Positions 1-7,671 of a stretch of DNA of 11,135 nucleotides are shown here, piece after piece; position 1 is the first letter of the stretch, and each line of letters opens with the position of its first letter. The translations under genes were made by a program, and so were the position numbers. A model generated the notes under the pieces. It was given only the letters and a program-made list of their open reading frames with translations. It made no database searches and was not told the DNA's origin. The DNA is from Stephanodiscus triporus (Eukaryota > Bacillariophyta > Thalassiosirophyceae > Thalassiosirales > Thalassiosiraceae), in the NCBI GenBank assembly GCA_036939755.1, contig JALLAZ010001195.1, positions 1 to 11,135 of the forward strand, in the 5' to 3' direction.

Positions 1-1350
1 GCGCCAGACGCAACAACGTCCGACATCCTTATGGACATGATCGATGATAGACTGAAAATCCCAATCAAACGACAGGGCTACTTGGACATGTATAATGGCA
101 TCGATATACTTCAGACTCGCTACTATATCAAAATCACCGTTAGAACGTTCATCGATAAAATCTTCGAACCTTACCTCGCAACCTGGATGAATAACCCATA
201 TCCGTCTCCTGCACGATCTACTCCGTTACCGTCAGACCCTACGTGGCTGAAGAAATTCAATGCAGCAGTCGGTGACCCAGATAAAAAGGTACAAGATCAA
301 CTCGCAAAGTCTATGCAACTCAACTACCGCTCAGGCGTCGGAGAACTTATCTGGGCCATGACGACTTGTCATCCCGATCTATCGTATGCGAGTGTAAAAT
401 TATCACAGGCCAACTCATGCCCCCACGAACTTCACTTCCATGGAATCAAGCACGCCCTGAAGTTCCTCTATAACTCTCGCGACGATGGTCTCTATTTCTG
501 GCGAACAAGTCCGCGGATGGAGCTCCCGGAAGGTCCCTTAACCCCCGTCCACAGCAACAAACAGGACATCCTCCTTGACAATAGACCACAATTCGACGCC
601 AACATTGCACACGCATATTCTGATTCGGACTGGGCCACATGTGTCAAAACACGTCATTCCTTCAGTGGCATCTGCCTTCGCCTCGCTGGCGGCACAATTG
701 CATATAAATGCAAATTCCAACCGACGGTTGCCGGTTCATCCACTGAAGCCGAATTTATGGCTGCCTACGACACCGGCAAAATGATACTGTTCATTAGAAG
801 TGTACTCTGGGATCTCGACTTTCCACAGGAAGCCGCCACCATCCTCTACGAGGACAATGATGGATGTACCGCCATGGGCAATGCACAAAAACCAACCCCT
901 CGGACACGGCACATAGACATAAAATACTTCTCCCTGTGTGAATGGGTGGAACGGGATCTCATCCTCCTCGATCGGATTGACACCTCTATCAACATGTCAG
1001 ACCATCTCACCAAATCACTGCAAACAATACTCTTCCACCGACACGCTGATTTCCTTCTGGGACATATCCCTCCGACCTACTCACTGATATATTCAGCATT
1101 AGTCGGTTCGTACAGTAACCACACCATTGATATCGACAGGTTTACACCTCATTCTTTCACTACCCCCCTCACAGCGGCCGCCGCTCGTGTTTATGCACCC
1201 ATTAAGGACGATTACGCATACAGCCCATGGCTACACGTTCTAGGGCATGGAGTGACAATCCAGTGTTCTGATGATTCCTTAGGTTTGTCTAGTTCATACG
1301 ATCATCGTATACACACTGGATTGTGGGGGGGTGTTACCATAGGATCGTAG
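1..1350 (+). CDS. Ty1/copia retrotransposon Pol, C-terminal part (end of reverse transcriptase plus RNase H), 5'-truncated by the window
   Basis: The frame is open from base 1 to the TAG at 1348-1350, so the reading starts left of the window; the Met at 31 is internal. Taking that Met as residue 1, the RT connection region is seen at about 22-50 (YNGIDILQTRYYIKI) and the copia block YRSGVGELIWAM with HPDLSYA at about 99-120. The RNase H domain follows: SDSDWA at 197-202 (catalytic Asp), SSTEAEF at 236-242 (catalytic Glu), YEDNDGC at 273-279 (catalytic Asp) and RTRHIDIKYF at 291-300. The tail HADFLLGH...LWGG runs straight into a G-rich polypurine tract. This motif series is that of copia Pol, and the wording is closest to the CoDi elements described in diatoms (from memory). 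The enzyme copies element RNA into cDNA and degrades the RNA strand. No stop or frameshift is visible, so this copy may be young. YxDD, integrase, protease and Gag lie outside the window. Confidence 0.95.
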   Translation, partial: APDATTSDILMDMIDDRLKIPIKRQGYLDMYNGIDILQTRYYIKITVRTFIDKIFEPYLATWMNNPYPSPARSTPLPSDPTWLKKFNAAVGDPDKKVQDQLAKSMQLNYRSGVGELIWAMTTCHPDLSYASVKLSQANSCPHELHFHGIKHALKFLYNSRDDGLYFWRTSPRMELPEGPLTPVHSNKQDILLDNRPQFDANIAHAYSDSDWATCVKTRHSFSGICLRLAGGTIAYKCKFQPTVAGSSTEAEFMAAYDTGKMILFIRSVLWDLDFPQEAATILYEDNDGCTAMGNAQKPTPRTRHIDIKYFSLCEWVERDLILLDRIDTSINMSDHLTKSLQTILFHRHADFLLGHIPPTYSLIYSALVGSYSNHTIDIDRFTPHSFTTPLTAAAARVYAPIKDDYAYSPWLHVLGHGVTIQCSDDSLGLSSSYDHRIHTGLWGGVTIGS

Positions 1351-1400
1351 TACGTAAGATACTAGCCACTCTTCTCTCCTATCGTATCCATGCCTAGTGG
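1..1400 (+). mobile_element. 3' portion of a Ty1/copia LTR retrotransposon, with polypurine tract and start of the 3' LTR
   Basis: The Pol frame is followed by a run of G at 1325-1331 preceded by GT, which fits a polypurine tract (primer site for plus-strand synthesis). Immediately after it, at 1332, comes TGTTACC, a typical copia LTR 5' end (TG...). The LTR would therefore begin at 1332 and overlap the last codons of pol. Its 3' end cannot be fixed: no second LTR is in the window, no clear matching ...CA inverted terminus is seen, and no target-site duplication can be tested. The right border given here is nominal. The end must lie before the next gene, whose likely start codon is at 1561. 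Confidence 0.6.
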
Positions 1401-1560
1401 GACGATGGGACGCTGAGATAAAGCACCGGTGAAGAAGGAGGCTCGGATGGAGTTTAAGTTACAATATTGGCGGGAGACTTGTTGTGGTTCTCCTGCCAAA
1501 ATCCACCGCAGGAACCCCAAACCTCCTCCCCCCACTTGCGATAAAACCGAAATCAAAAGA

Positions 1561-2371
1561 ATGGACGCCGAACGCTTCCGACCACTCCTGGACGACGACG
1601 ACTTTCCGACGAGATCGTCGCCGTGGGATCGGGCGTCCGCGTCTTTGGCGGCGGCGGCGTCGAGCGACGACGCCGATGGCATCGACACGACGCCTGACGG
1701 CGGCGGCAGCGCCCATAGGGGGGACGAAGAGGTCGAACTGCCGAGGATCGTGATGCTGATGAGACTTGGGAACGTGGTCGCCGCGGCGCTGTTGATATTC
1801 GGATCGGTGAGTACGACAACATTCTCTTTTTGAGTCGCTGATTCCCCTCTCATTCGGGATTTTTTTTCGCCGTCATGTGCTCCCATCCCCCCCCCCACCT
1901 AACCCCACCCCAATTCGCGCGCAAATATCGAACTGAAACCCCTCCGCTTGACAATGACACATCGTCGCGCACCAGGCGGGAAATCTCGTTAACGTATTCT
2001 CCCTACCCAAGATGGTGCTCGGCGGCTACGGGATATGCTTTGGTTTGCTGATATGCTCCCTCGAATCGAATCTGTCCTTCCTTCGCAAACCCATTGCGTC
2101 GAACTTTGGATTCTTGTACTCTCCTTCCCTCCGTCTGCTGTTCTACGTCCTCATGGGCATGGTGGCTTGGTCGTTTGGCACCATCCTAGGAGCAACGTCT
2201 GCCGGGGCCCTGTGCCTCCTCGCGCTCGTGAACACCTACGTGCTGTGCAGGTATCCGGGCTATGGCAGGGCTCTGCGGGATATGTCAGACGAGGAGGAGA
2301 GGAGGCTAAGGAGGGAGGGGGCGAAGCAGGTCTGGAAACACGGCGCGACGTTGCCTTGGTGGGAGGTGTGA
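1561..2371 (+). CDS. COPI-associated / TVP15-like Golgi membrane protein, two exons (1561-1806, 1976-2371), 213 aa
   Basis: The spliced protein fits the COPI-associated family (Pfam COPI_assoc, yeast Tvp15), small four-helix proteins of Golgi vesicles. An acidic, Ala/Asp-rich cytosolic N-terminus (about 1-60) precedes four hydrophobic segments at about 63-90, 94-112, 134-153 and 155-174. The join gives LLIFGSAGNLVNVFSLPKM, which runs helix 1 through the conserved NxxxxFSLP turn. Glu111 in LICSLES and RYPGY after helix 4 also look family-like. The tail is charged (SDEEERRLRREG) and ends in LPWWEV. The splice is phase 0: GTGAGT at 1807 and ACCAG ending at 1975. The start at 1561 has A at -3 and G at +4. 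An in-frame ATG at 1447 would add 38 residues rich in basic and Pro residues, which I think less likely. It faces the glutaredoxin gene tail-to-tail. Confidence 0.82.
1807..1975 (+). other. Intron of the COPI-associated gene (169 nt, phase 0)
   Basis: The donor is TCG|GTGAGT and the acceptor is CACCAG|GCG. Both exon frames are open and join without changing phase, restoring a continuous transmembrane segment. The intron holds a C-rich stretch at about 1882-1911, including one run of ten C. Confidence 0.85.
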
Positions 2372-2757
2372 GCGGGGCGGCATGATATCTTGATTCGCGA
2401 AAGACTTGTATGCCCGAATGTGCAATCGTAGATGTAAACTAGATGTTTTTCCATGCTCATAAGGTTGTTAACATGGAACGAGTGGAAGAGACAAGAGCCC
2501 GCGGCGATGAAATATGGTTGTATGGTCCAGCGAGTGGGGGCATTCCCATCCGACGTGAATTATTGCAAGTGACATATGGAAATTTTCTGCGATCAACCCG
2601 AAAGCTCTACCTCGCCCTCCCTCAAAAAATTAACTTTATACGAGAATCATGCCGATAAAAAATCATCCTAACTTATCTCCCCCATCAAAGTCGCAAATCG
2701 ATCGTATCTAAGTAGTCGAACAAAAAATCTCCCTCTTCGTCGCTAAGATTCGATCCT
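2372..2757. other. Shared 3' region between convergent COPI-associated and glutaredoxin genes
   Basis: This 386 bp spacer separates the stop of the + gene (2369-2371) from the stop of the - gene (2758-2760). It must hold both 3' UTRs. It becomes A/T-richer towards 2620-2730. A 71-codon + frame at 2443-2658 has no recognisable motif. I see no RNA gene and no repeat here. Confidence 0.6.
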
Positions 2758-3342
2758 TCACTCCTTCTCACCCTCCTTCCCAGTCCCCGGCTTCAACAAA
2801 TCCAATAGCTCCCCGCTCTCGTCCATGTCCCTGACTATGTCGCACCCTCCCACGAACTCCCCGTCCACGTAAAGCTGGGGAATCGTAGGCCACTGGGAGT
2901 ACTTCTTCACGCCCTCCCGGACCTCCGGATAATCGAGGACGTTAACGGACGAGAAGTCGGCCCCGGATTTCTTCAGGATGGCAACGACCGTGGCCGAGAA
3001 GCCGCACATGGGTTGGGAGGGCGAGCCCTTCATGTACAGCATTACGCGGTTGGACTTGACGTGGGAGTCGATGAGATCGCGTATCTCGGACTCGGAGTCG
3101 TTAACGGACGTGACGACCTTCTTCCGAGGGGAGAAGTCGTCGTGCGAGGAGGGATCGGACGAGAGGCCGCGGCGAGCGTGGTTCGAGGGACGATTGTGGT
3201 ACCGCGGCGGCTGTAGGGCGGACGGGAGGGGAGAGGACCCTCCGCGAGCAGTGCCGCCGACGGCGACGCCGCGCGACGACGCCAGCGCTTCGGAACACCT
3301 CGTCAGCGATCGAATGCCGCGGGTTGCGATCAATCTACTCAT
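2758..3342 (-). CDS. GRX5: Monothiol glutaredoxin of the CGFS class, mitochondrial GRX5/GLRX5-like, 194 aa
   Basis: CGFS monothiol glutaredoxins bind a [2Fe-2S] cluster with glutathione and hand it to target proteins; the mitochondrial single-domain member (yeast Grx5, human GLRX5) serves iron-sulfur cluster biogenesis. The domain spans about 84-188. Lys105 in YMKGSP and the active site CGFS at 113-116 are present. So are WPTIPQLYV at 151-159 with the cis-Pro glutathione-binding loop, and GGCDIV at 165-170. The first 75 residues are rich in Arg, Ser and Ala with almost no acidic residues up to about 60, typical of a mitochondrial presequence. They lack the signal peptide plus ASAF motif of a diatom plastid protein. 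The gene is intronless. It starts 311 bp from the divergent UMP1 gene and ends tail-to-tail with the COPI-associated gene. Function is confident; mitochondrial location is inferred. Confidence 0.95.
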   Translation of the reverse strand: MSRLIATRGIRSLTRCSEALASSRGVAVGGTARGGSSPLPSALQPPRYHNRPSNHARRGLSSDPSSHDDFSPRKKVVTSVNDSESEIRDLIDSHVKSNRVMLYMKGSPSQPMCGFSATVVAILKKSGADFSSVNVLDYPEVREGVKKYSQWPTIPQLYVDGEFVGGCDIVRDMDESGELLDLLKPGTGKEGEKE

Positions 3343-3653
3343 CTTTCGGTTGGATGCTTTAGATTCGGATTGCTCCAGTCGAGTGTATTAGGGGTTTGAA
3401 AGCCGGCCGCTGTGCGTTCGCTGTTTGTGGCGGAGATCGCTACGGCTCGCCTCCTCCCTCTCCCTCCAGACTTGGCAGTTAAAATAAGGGGGCTACAGAA
3501 GAGTTCCCCCCTAACGATTTTTTTACAGTGACGGGCATCCCCCCCAGATCCCCCCCTTCCTCCACGATCGGCACAATTCTTTTCCTCTTCGCCGCCCCTC
3601 CTCTCGTGTCTCTTTGTACAAATCGTGGGTCCACATCCAAACATCGACAAACA
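3343..3653. promoter_or_regulatory. Bidirectional promoter region between GRX5-like and UMP1 genes
   Basis: The two start codons lie head-to-head with 311 bp between them, so both promoters and 5' UTRs must sit here. The + strand has two runs of seven C at 3539-3545 and 3550-3556, close to the UMP1 side. A TTTTTTTACAG at about 3519-3527 could be a 5' UTR splice acceptor, but no matching donor was settled. No clear TATA box is seen. Confidence 0.6.
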
Positions 3654-4247
3654 ATGACGGACGGCATCGGCAACTCCATACCGGTGATGAGGAAGCCCTC
3701 GGACGCAATGTCCAACGGGCTGAATTCATCGAACCTCGCGGCGTTGGCGATGCAGCGCCATCCCATCGATCGGATGCAGAGGGGTGAGAAAAATTATGAT
3801 ACTACCATCCATGAAAACTATGATCGCGTTTCGCTCCGTGCCATCGCGCCCCCCCATCCCCCTCCCCCGCCCCCCCACGCACAAAGATGACTCACCGCGC
3901 CTCGTTTGCATGTACACCCCGCTTTCGTTCGCCGTCGACCAACCGAAGCCAATGGCGGGAACGGCGCGACCGAGTCCCCCCTCGACCTTGACGCCGTCCG
4001 ACGCCTGTACGGATCCGGACTCGCGATGCGCCTGGCGACGGAGCGACGATTGGCGTCGAACGTCGGAGGACGACTGCCTGGAATGGACGCCCATCCCGAC
4101 TCGAGGGCCATGTACGAGACTCTCACCGGCGACGATTTGACCATCGGCTTCGGCGACTTTTTGAATGTGAGGAGGAACAGGCCGGAGGGGGGGGTGGGGG
4201 AGGAGAGGGTCCCTCACGATGCCATGGAGAGTCGCCTTAGACTTTGA
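3654..4247 (+). CDS. UMP1: Proteasome maturation factor UMP1/POMP, two exons (3654-3783, 3949-4247), 142 aa
   Basis: UMP1 is the chaperone enclosed in 20S half-proteasomes; it coordinates beta-ring assembly and is degraded when the core matures. The spliced length of 142 aa matches human POMP (141). HPID at 36-39 corresponds to the HPLE motif of POMP. An Arg-rich middle follows (LYGSGLAMRLATERRLAS). Then comes the hallmark GDDLTIGFGDFLN at 104-116, matching GNDETIGFEDILN. The C-terminus PHDAMESRLRL fits the family ending PHLMVEYKLGL. The splice is phase 1: donor AGGG|GTGAGA at 3784, acceptor CCGAAG ending at 3948, the only AG that both precedes the open frame and gives the right phase. The acceptor has a weak adjacent pyrimidine tract. 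The start ATG at 3654 follows ACA. It diverges from the glutaredoxin gene and converges, 113 bp away, on the PAP/fibrillin gene. Confidence 0.88.
3784..3948 (+). other. UMP1 intron (165 nt, phase 1) with four long C-runs
   Basis: The intron is bounded by GTGAGA and CCGAAG. It contains four runs of 5-7 C separated by 1-2 nt at 3849-3876, discussed as a finding. The frame used by exon 2 has a TGA at 3888-3890, so exon 2 cannot start before that point. Confidence 0.8.
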
Positions 4248-4360
4248 AGAAAATAGGGATTTTTGATAATTTGTTGCTTGACTAAGTAGAAATAATTACA
4301 GTAATGGCAAATCTATTAACATCCCAGTCAAATTCCTTCCTAAAAAGTGTAACGATTCAA

Positions 4361-6230
4361 TCACACTCTCTGGAAAACATAAATCGATCCGGAATTCCCT
4401 CTCATAACGCGTATGTCATCGTCCATGTAGATGACGTCGCAATAGGCATTGCCATGACCACCTATCGGACGATTCAGACGATACCCAACGACCCCTTGAT
4501 CGTCCATCGGCTCGTGGATCACTCCCAGCAGCATCTTCGATGCTAGAGCCTTGGCCTCGTCTGCTTCGATGGAGGACAGACCGTTGTCAGTTTTCGGGCC
4601 AAAGACCTTCTTCCACTCGCTCAATGATCGTTCGTCAGCGGGTTCAATGGTTCCACCCGTGAACCAAATCGATTTCCTGTTCGAATTGGTGGGGTCGGGA
4701 AGGGCGTAGCCATAATTTGTCAATATTCCTCTCAAGGGTTCCCTGGATGGATCTTGGCTTGTTGCGTTTTCACTATATCGGGATCCTTTGGTTTGTTCAA
4801 CAGTGAAGGACGCTATGATGCTGTTTGGTAGAAGGACGATCAAAGTCAGATTAAATACCAAAAGAACAAGGAAAAGTAATGAGCAAACAGTCAATAAACA
4901 CTTACTTGTAGGTCTTTAGTCTTCCGCCAGATCTTCGGCCACGTTCATTAGCAACCTCTAGTCTCAAGCTTTTGGGGACATAAAGATGGAGATCCCTTGA
5001 CTTGACAGATTTGATCGTATTGTACTGCTTTTGAATTGAGCAAATCATATCAGAAGGCTCGAACATGCCGAAAGTCATACGTTCTAAAGTGAAGAGACTG
5101 TCACCTTCTAAATTCTTGCCGAGGACGGATGGATAATCCGGAGGTGATATCATCATCCAAGTGCCATCAATATTGATACCATCACTCCCTTGAATGGACG
5201 AACCCAACTTCCTCTTCTTGGTCACAGATGCTTTCAATAAAGTGTGTTTCTCAAGAGAAGCAAGTGACGCTTTGAAGCCGGGGCTAATGCCCTCATCTCG
5301 AAGCCTAGACAATAGCTCAGCCTTGGCGGCGTCGATCTTTGCGTCAAGATATGTCTGGTCAAGGGTAGATGATATGTCGTCTCGAATTCTTTTAGTGATC
5401 CCTTGACGATAATTTGAAGTGGGATGGACGTAGTTTGAGTCACAGCTACAACTACTTGAAAAGATAGTGGAGTCATCGGCGTCGCTCTCCGATGTCACTT
5501 GGACGGCCTCATGCGGCGTCTTGCTGAAGGAAGGCTTGCTTGCCAAAAGCTGGTTTGGGTAGGAAGCGTGAGTATTGAGCATTTCTTCACTGCTGACTTC
5601 GTCCTGCTTCAACACTAGAGCTGTTAAAACAGGTCCTGGGTGCGGATCAGTCAACCAACGCGGGAGGAGTAAAGAATACGTCGAAACGGCCAGAGGCTTG
5701 GGATTACGCTGCGCGGCAACAAGGCTATTTGCGGCGCTGTAGGAAAAATTGTTCCGGCTGCAGGAGAAATTAGTCAGAGTTCCAAAGCTTGAACCCAAGT
5801 CATCGTCGCGAGCCAATATGGGAGCGTTCGGATCGTCTTCAACGGGCACATCGTGGTCATCTTGATTGTTTACAACTTCGGAGACACTCTCTTCGTGAAT
5901 GGGCGTATCTTCGACGCCGTTCCTGTCGACCGATTCCAGAGCTTGATTTGTCTTCGTGTCCTCATAGGCCTTTTCTGCATGACAAGATGTTCTCATTTCG
6001 GAGGCCCCAGACAAACATTGGCCATTCATCGAAGGATGATTCGGGTCGTTTCCCTTTAGCCACCATCGGCTCTGGCAGGTTCTTGCATTCTCTTGGGCCT
6101 CGGCGGCGCCACGAGGGGAGATGCCACCCAGCGAACATTCGCTGTAATATAGGGCAGATGCATATGCCTCCGCTCGCCTACAACGATTCTGGCGGCGAGA
6201 TGTTATGGAGTTTGGCAAGTTGGCCGCCAT
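4361..6230 (-). CDS. PAP/fibrillin-like domain protein with a long N-terminal extension, two exons (6230-4906, 4820-4361), 594 aa
   Basis: PAP/fibrillin (plastid lipid-associated) proteins bind lipids, usually in plastid globules or thylakoids. The domain occupies about 350-594 and is recognisable only after splicing. INIDGTWMMI at 352-361, GDSLFTLERMTFGMF at 376-390, LKTYNIIASF at 438-447, GILTNYGYALPDP at 473-485, SIWFTGGTIEP at 492-502, and the ending YMDDDIRVMRGNSGSIYVF at 573-591 resemble the family pattern. The phase-2 intron (4905-4821, 85 nt) runs from GTAAGT to AACAG. The start ATG at 6230 has ACC before and G after it. Residues 1-275 are low-complexity, Ser/Asp-rich and unrecognised. 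Residues 275-345 look helical and end with TKKRKLG (337-343), a possible nuclear signal. No signal peptide or ASAF motif is seen, so plastid import is not supported. Family call fairly sure, role unknown. Confidence 0.75.
4821..4905 (-). other. Intron of the PAP/fibrillin-like gene (85 nt, phase 2)
   Basis: On the sense strand the donor is TACAA|GTAAGT and the acceptor is ACCAAACAG|CATC. The 3' half is pyrimidine-rich with TTAATCTGAC as a branch-point-like site. Without splicing, the upstream frame stops two codons after the donor and the downstream frame has only a TTG for a start, so splicing is strongly implied. Confidence 0.88.
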
Positions 6231-6386
6231 GGTATGTTGTTGAGTGTTTGATGAATGAGATGATGAGATTGTATCATAATGGTTGATTGTTCCCGTTTCC
6301 TGGTGCCATGGTCATGATGTCAGGGGAGCATGTGGCAGGAAAAGGGAAGTCTTTCATCAATATCCCACATGTGAGTTGTGGCTGTG

Positions 6387-6416
6387 TTGTGAGCCGTTGT
6401 GAGCTGTTGTGAGCTG
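6387..6416. repeat. Three tandem copies of a 10 bp unit TTGTGAGC(C/T)G
   Basis: The copies at 6387-6396, 6397-6406 and 6407-6416 differ at one base. GTGAG-containing variants also flank them at 6371-6375 and about 6422-6429. They lie about 150-190 bp upstream of the PAP/fibrillin-like start codon. Confidence 0.8.
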
Positions 6417-6546
6417 TGTTCGGTGAGCAGTATCTTCTCCATGTAGTCGTTACGATAGAGGCTTAACTTCAATTATTACCTCTATGGTCAAATAGAAAGT
6501 GCTACGACTCAAGATACATCTGTTTGAGAAAAATCTTCAAACTCAA

Positions 6547-6565
6547 CATAGTTTTTGGAACTATG
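6547..6565. repeat. Perfect 7 bp inverted repeat with 5 nt loop
   Basis: CATAGTT and AACTATG are exact reverse complements separated by TTTGG. It sits in the spacer between two divergent genes. There is no T-run to suggest a terminator. Confidence 0.6.
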
Positions 6566-6642
6566 ATGTCAAGCAGGCAGCTGTTCTATTGGGACAGATG
6601 GCAAACACAACGATAATAACAAGTACTCTAACCTTTTTGGTT

Positions 6643-6654
6643 TACGATATCGTA
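6643..6654. repeat. 12 bp perfect palindrome TACGATATCGTA
   Basis: The sequence equals its own reverse complement over 12 bases. It lies about 160 bp upstream of the zinc-knuckle start codon and could be a dimeric-factor site. A chance occurrence is possible. Confidence 0.6.
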
Positions 6655-6816
6655 GATACTTCCTCCTTTCGGACAAAGACGCGAATAGTAAATTCTGTCC
6701 CGAACTCACATCTCAACGAGAACGCGAACCTGACACCAGTTGATTTTAACCCCCTTAAAACCGAACTGCGCAGTGTAATTTAGCATCGAGGCAAAGCGAC
6801 CATAGCATATCCAATC

Positions 6817-7449
6817 ATGCCCACTATCTACGAAGCAAGATGCCTCAATTGCGGACACCTGGGACATTTTCGAGAAGAGTGCCCCAAGAATGAGTGCAAA
6901 AACTGTCACTTGCACGGCCACACGGCCATTAACTGCGATCGTTGCCTACCGGCAATAAAATTCGAAGACACAGACATTAACAAGAATGAAGATACTTTGA
7001 CCACGAAGGAGAAGGAGGTTGCCTCTGACGATGGCGAATTCGACGCCTTCCTCAAAGTGCTCGAATCACCCACTGCTGAAAACGACGCCGTCAAGGATGA
7101 CCAATCCACCTCCAGTAACACTAGTACCACCTTCCTTAACTTGATCAAAGCTGATACAAGTTTTTCAGAGAACCATCTGTCAACTGACGTCCCCAAAGAA
7201 ATGACATCAGATGAGCATGCCAGCCAACCTGGGAATAAAGAGGAAGGTGAGTTACCATGGAGGCGTCCATGGTGGGAGTTGCAGTGGTAGTGTGGTTGGG
7301 CAAAGTCAATGTGGCGGCGCTTTAGATTATTCCCGAAACGCACCAAACAATTAAGCTGTTTACGCTTCACTAATCATCCCTCAACAGGGTTGAAAGGTTG
7401 CGCCACGGAGGTGGCAATTATGACCAAACTTTTACGCCCAATGCAGTGA
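6817..7449 (+). CDS. Small protein with two CCHC zinc knuckles; probably two exons (6817-7246, 7388-7449), 163 aa
   Basis: Two canonical zinc knuckles (C-x2-C-x4-H-x4-C) lie at residues 9-22 (CLNCGHLGHFREEC) and 27-40 (CKNCHLHGHTAINC). A further CxxC at 40-43 is an incomplete third. Such knuckles bind single-stranded RNA or DNA. The rest is acidic and Ser/Thr-rich (about 45-143) with no recognised domain. Exon 1 ends at a strong donor AAG|GTGAGT (7247). A good acceptor CTAATCATCCCTCAACAG ends at 7387, with a branch-like CTAAT. The join is phase 1 and ends at the TGA at 7447. Unspliced, the frame would end at 7290 as 157 aa with a Trp-rich tail. Another frame of the second exon looks more protein-like (see findings). 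It could be a cellular RNA-binding protein or a Gag remnant, but no retroelement context surrounds it. Confidence 0.68.
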
Positions 7450-7671
7450 CGGAGTGACGGCCAACCAAGTCCATCTTCTGGAAGTAATACTGAGGATATT
7501 GACAGCCCGTCGTCTCACCATCACTGATCCAGTAGCAAACTATGCCAACAAAGCTTTGTTGCTCCTGCCGCCGCCGTTGCTATCTCTGATCATACGTAGT
7601 TGTCGACGGGATTGGTATACCTAGCGATACAGATATCCTCACCCGAATCATCTCTAGCCATAGTCGACACT

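Larger units (their letters stand above)
6231..6816. promoter_or_regulatory. Intergenic region between divergent PAP/fibrillin-like and zinc-knuckle genes
   Basis: This 586 bp spacer lies upstream of both start codons, so it must carry both promoters. It holds a short tandem repeat (6387-6416), an inverted repeat (6547-6565) and a 12 bp palindrome (6643-6654), listed separately. A 94-codon + frame at 6499-6783 begins with GTG, has no motif and is A/T-rich like the spacer. I do not call it a gene. Confidence 0.55.

Noticed and set aside
1429..1560. N-terminal extension of the COPI-associated protein
   Set aside because: It needs GTG 1429 or ATG 1447; the sequence is basic and Pro-rich, may overlap the LTR, and ATG 1561 has a better context.
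2443..2658. 71-codon + frame between the COPI-associated and glutaredoxin genes
   Set aside because: No motif, lies in a convergent 3' region, and its end is A/T-rich like a UTR.
4361..4894. Separate 177-aa membrane protein with an N-terminal hydrophobic helix
   Set aside because: Its start is a TTG and the hydrophobic part is the pyrimidine-rich intron; splicing to the upstream exon gives a continuous PAP/fibrillin-like domain.
6499..6783. 94-codon + frame upstream of the zinc-knuckle gene
   Set aside because: Starts with GTG rather than ATG, shows no domain, and sits in the A/T-rich promoter spacer.
7247..7290. Trp-rich tail of the unspliced zinc-knuckle frame as a functional motif
   Set aside because: It begins exactly at a strong GTGAGT donor, so it is more likely intron.
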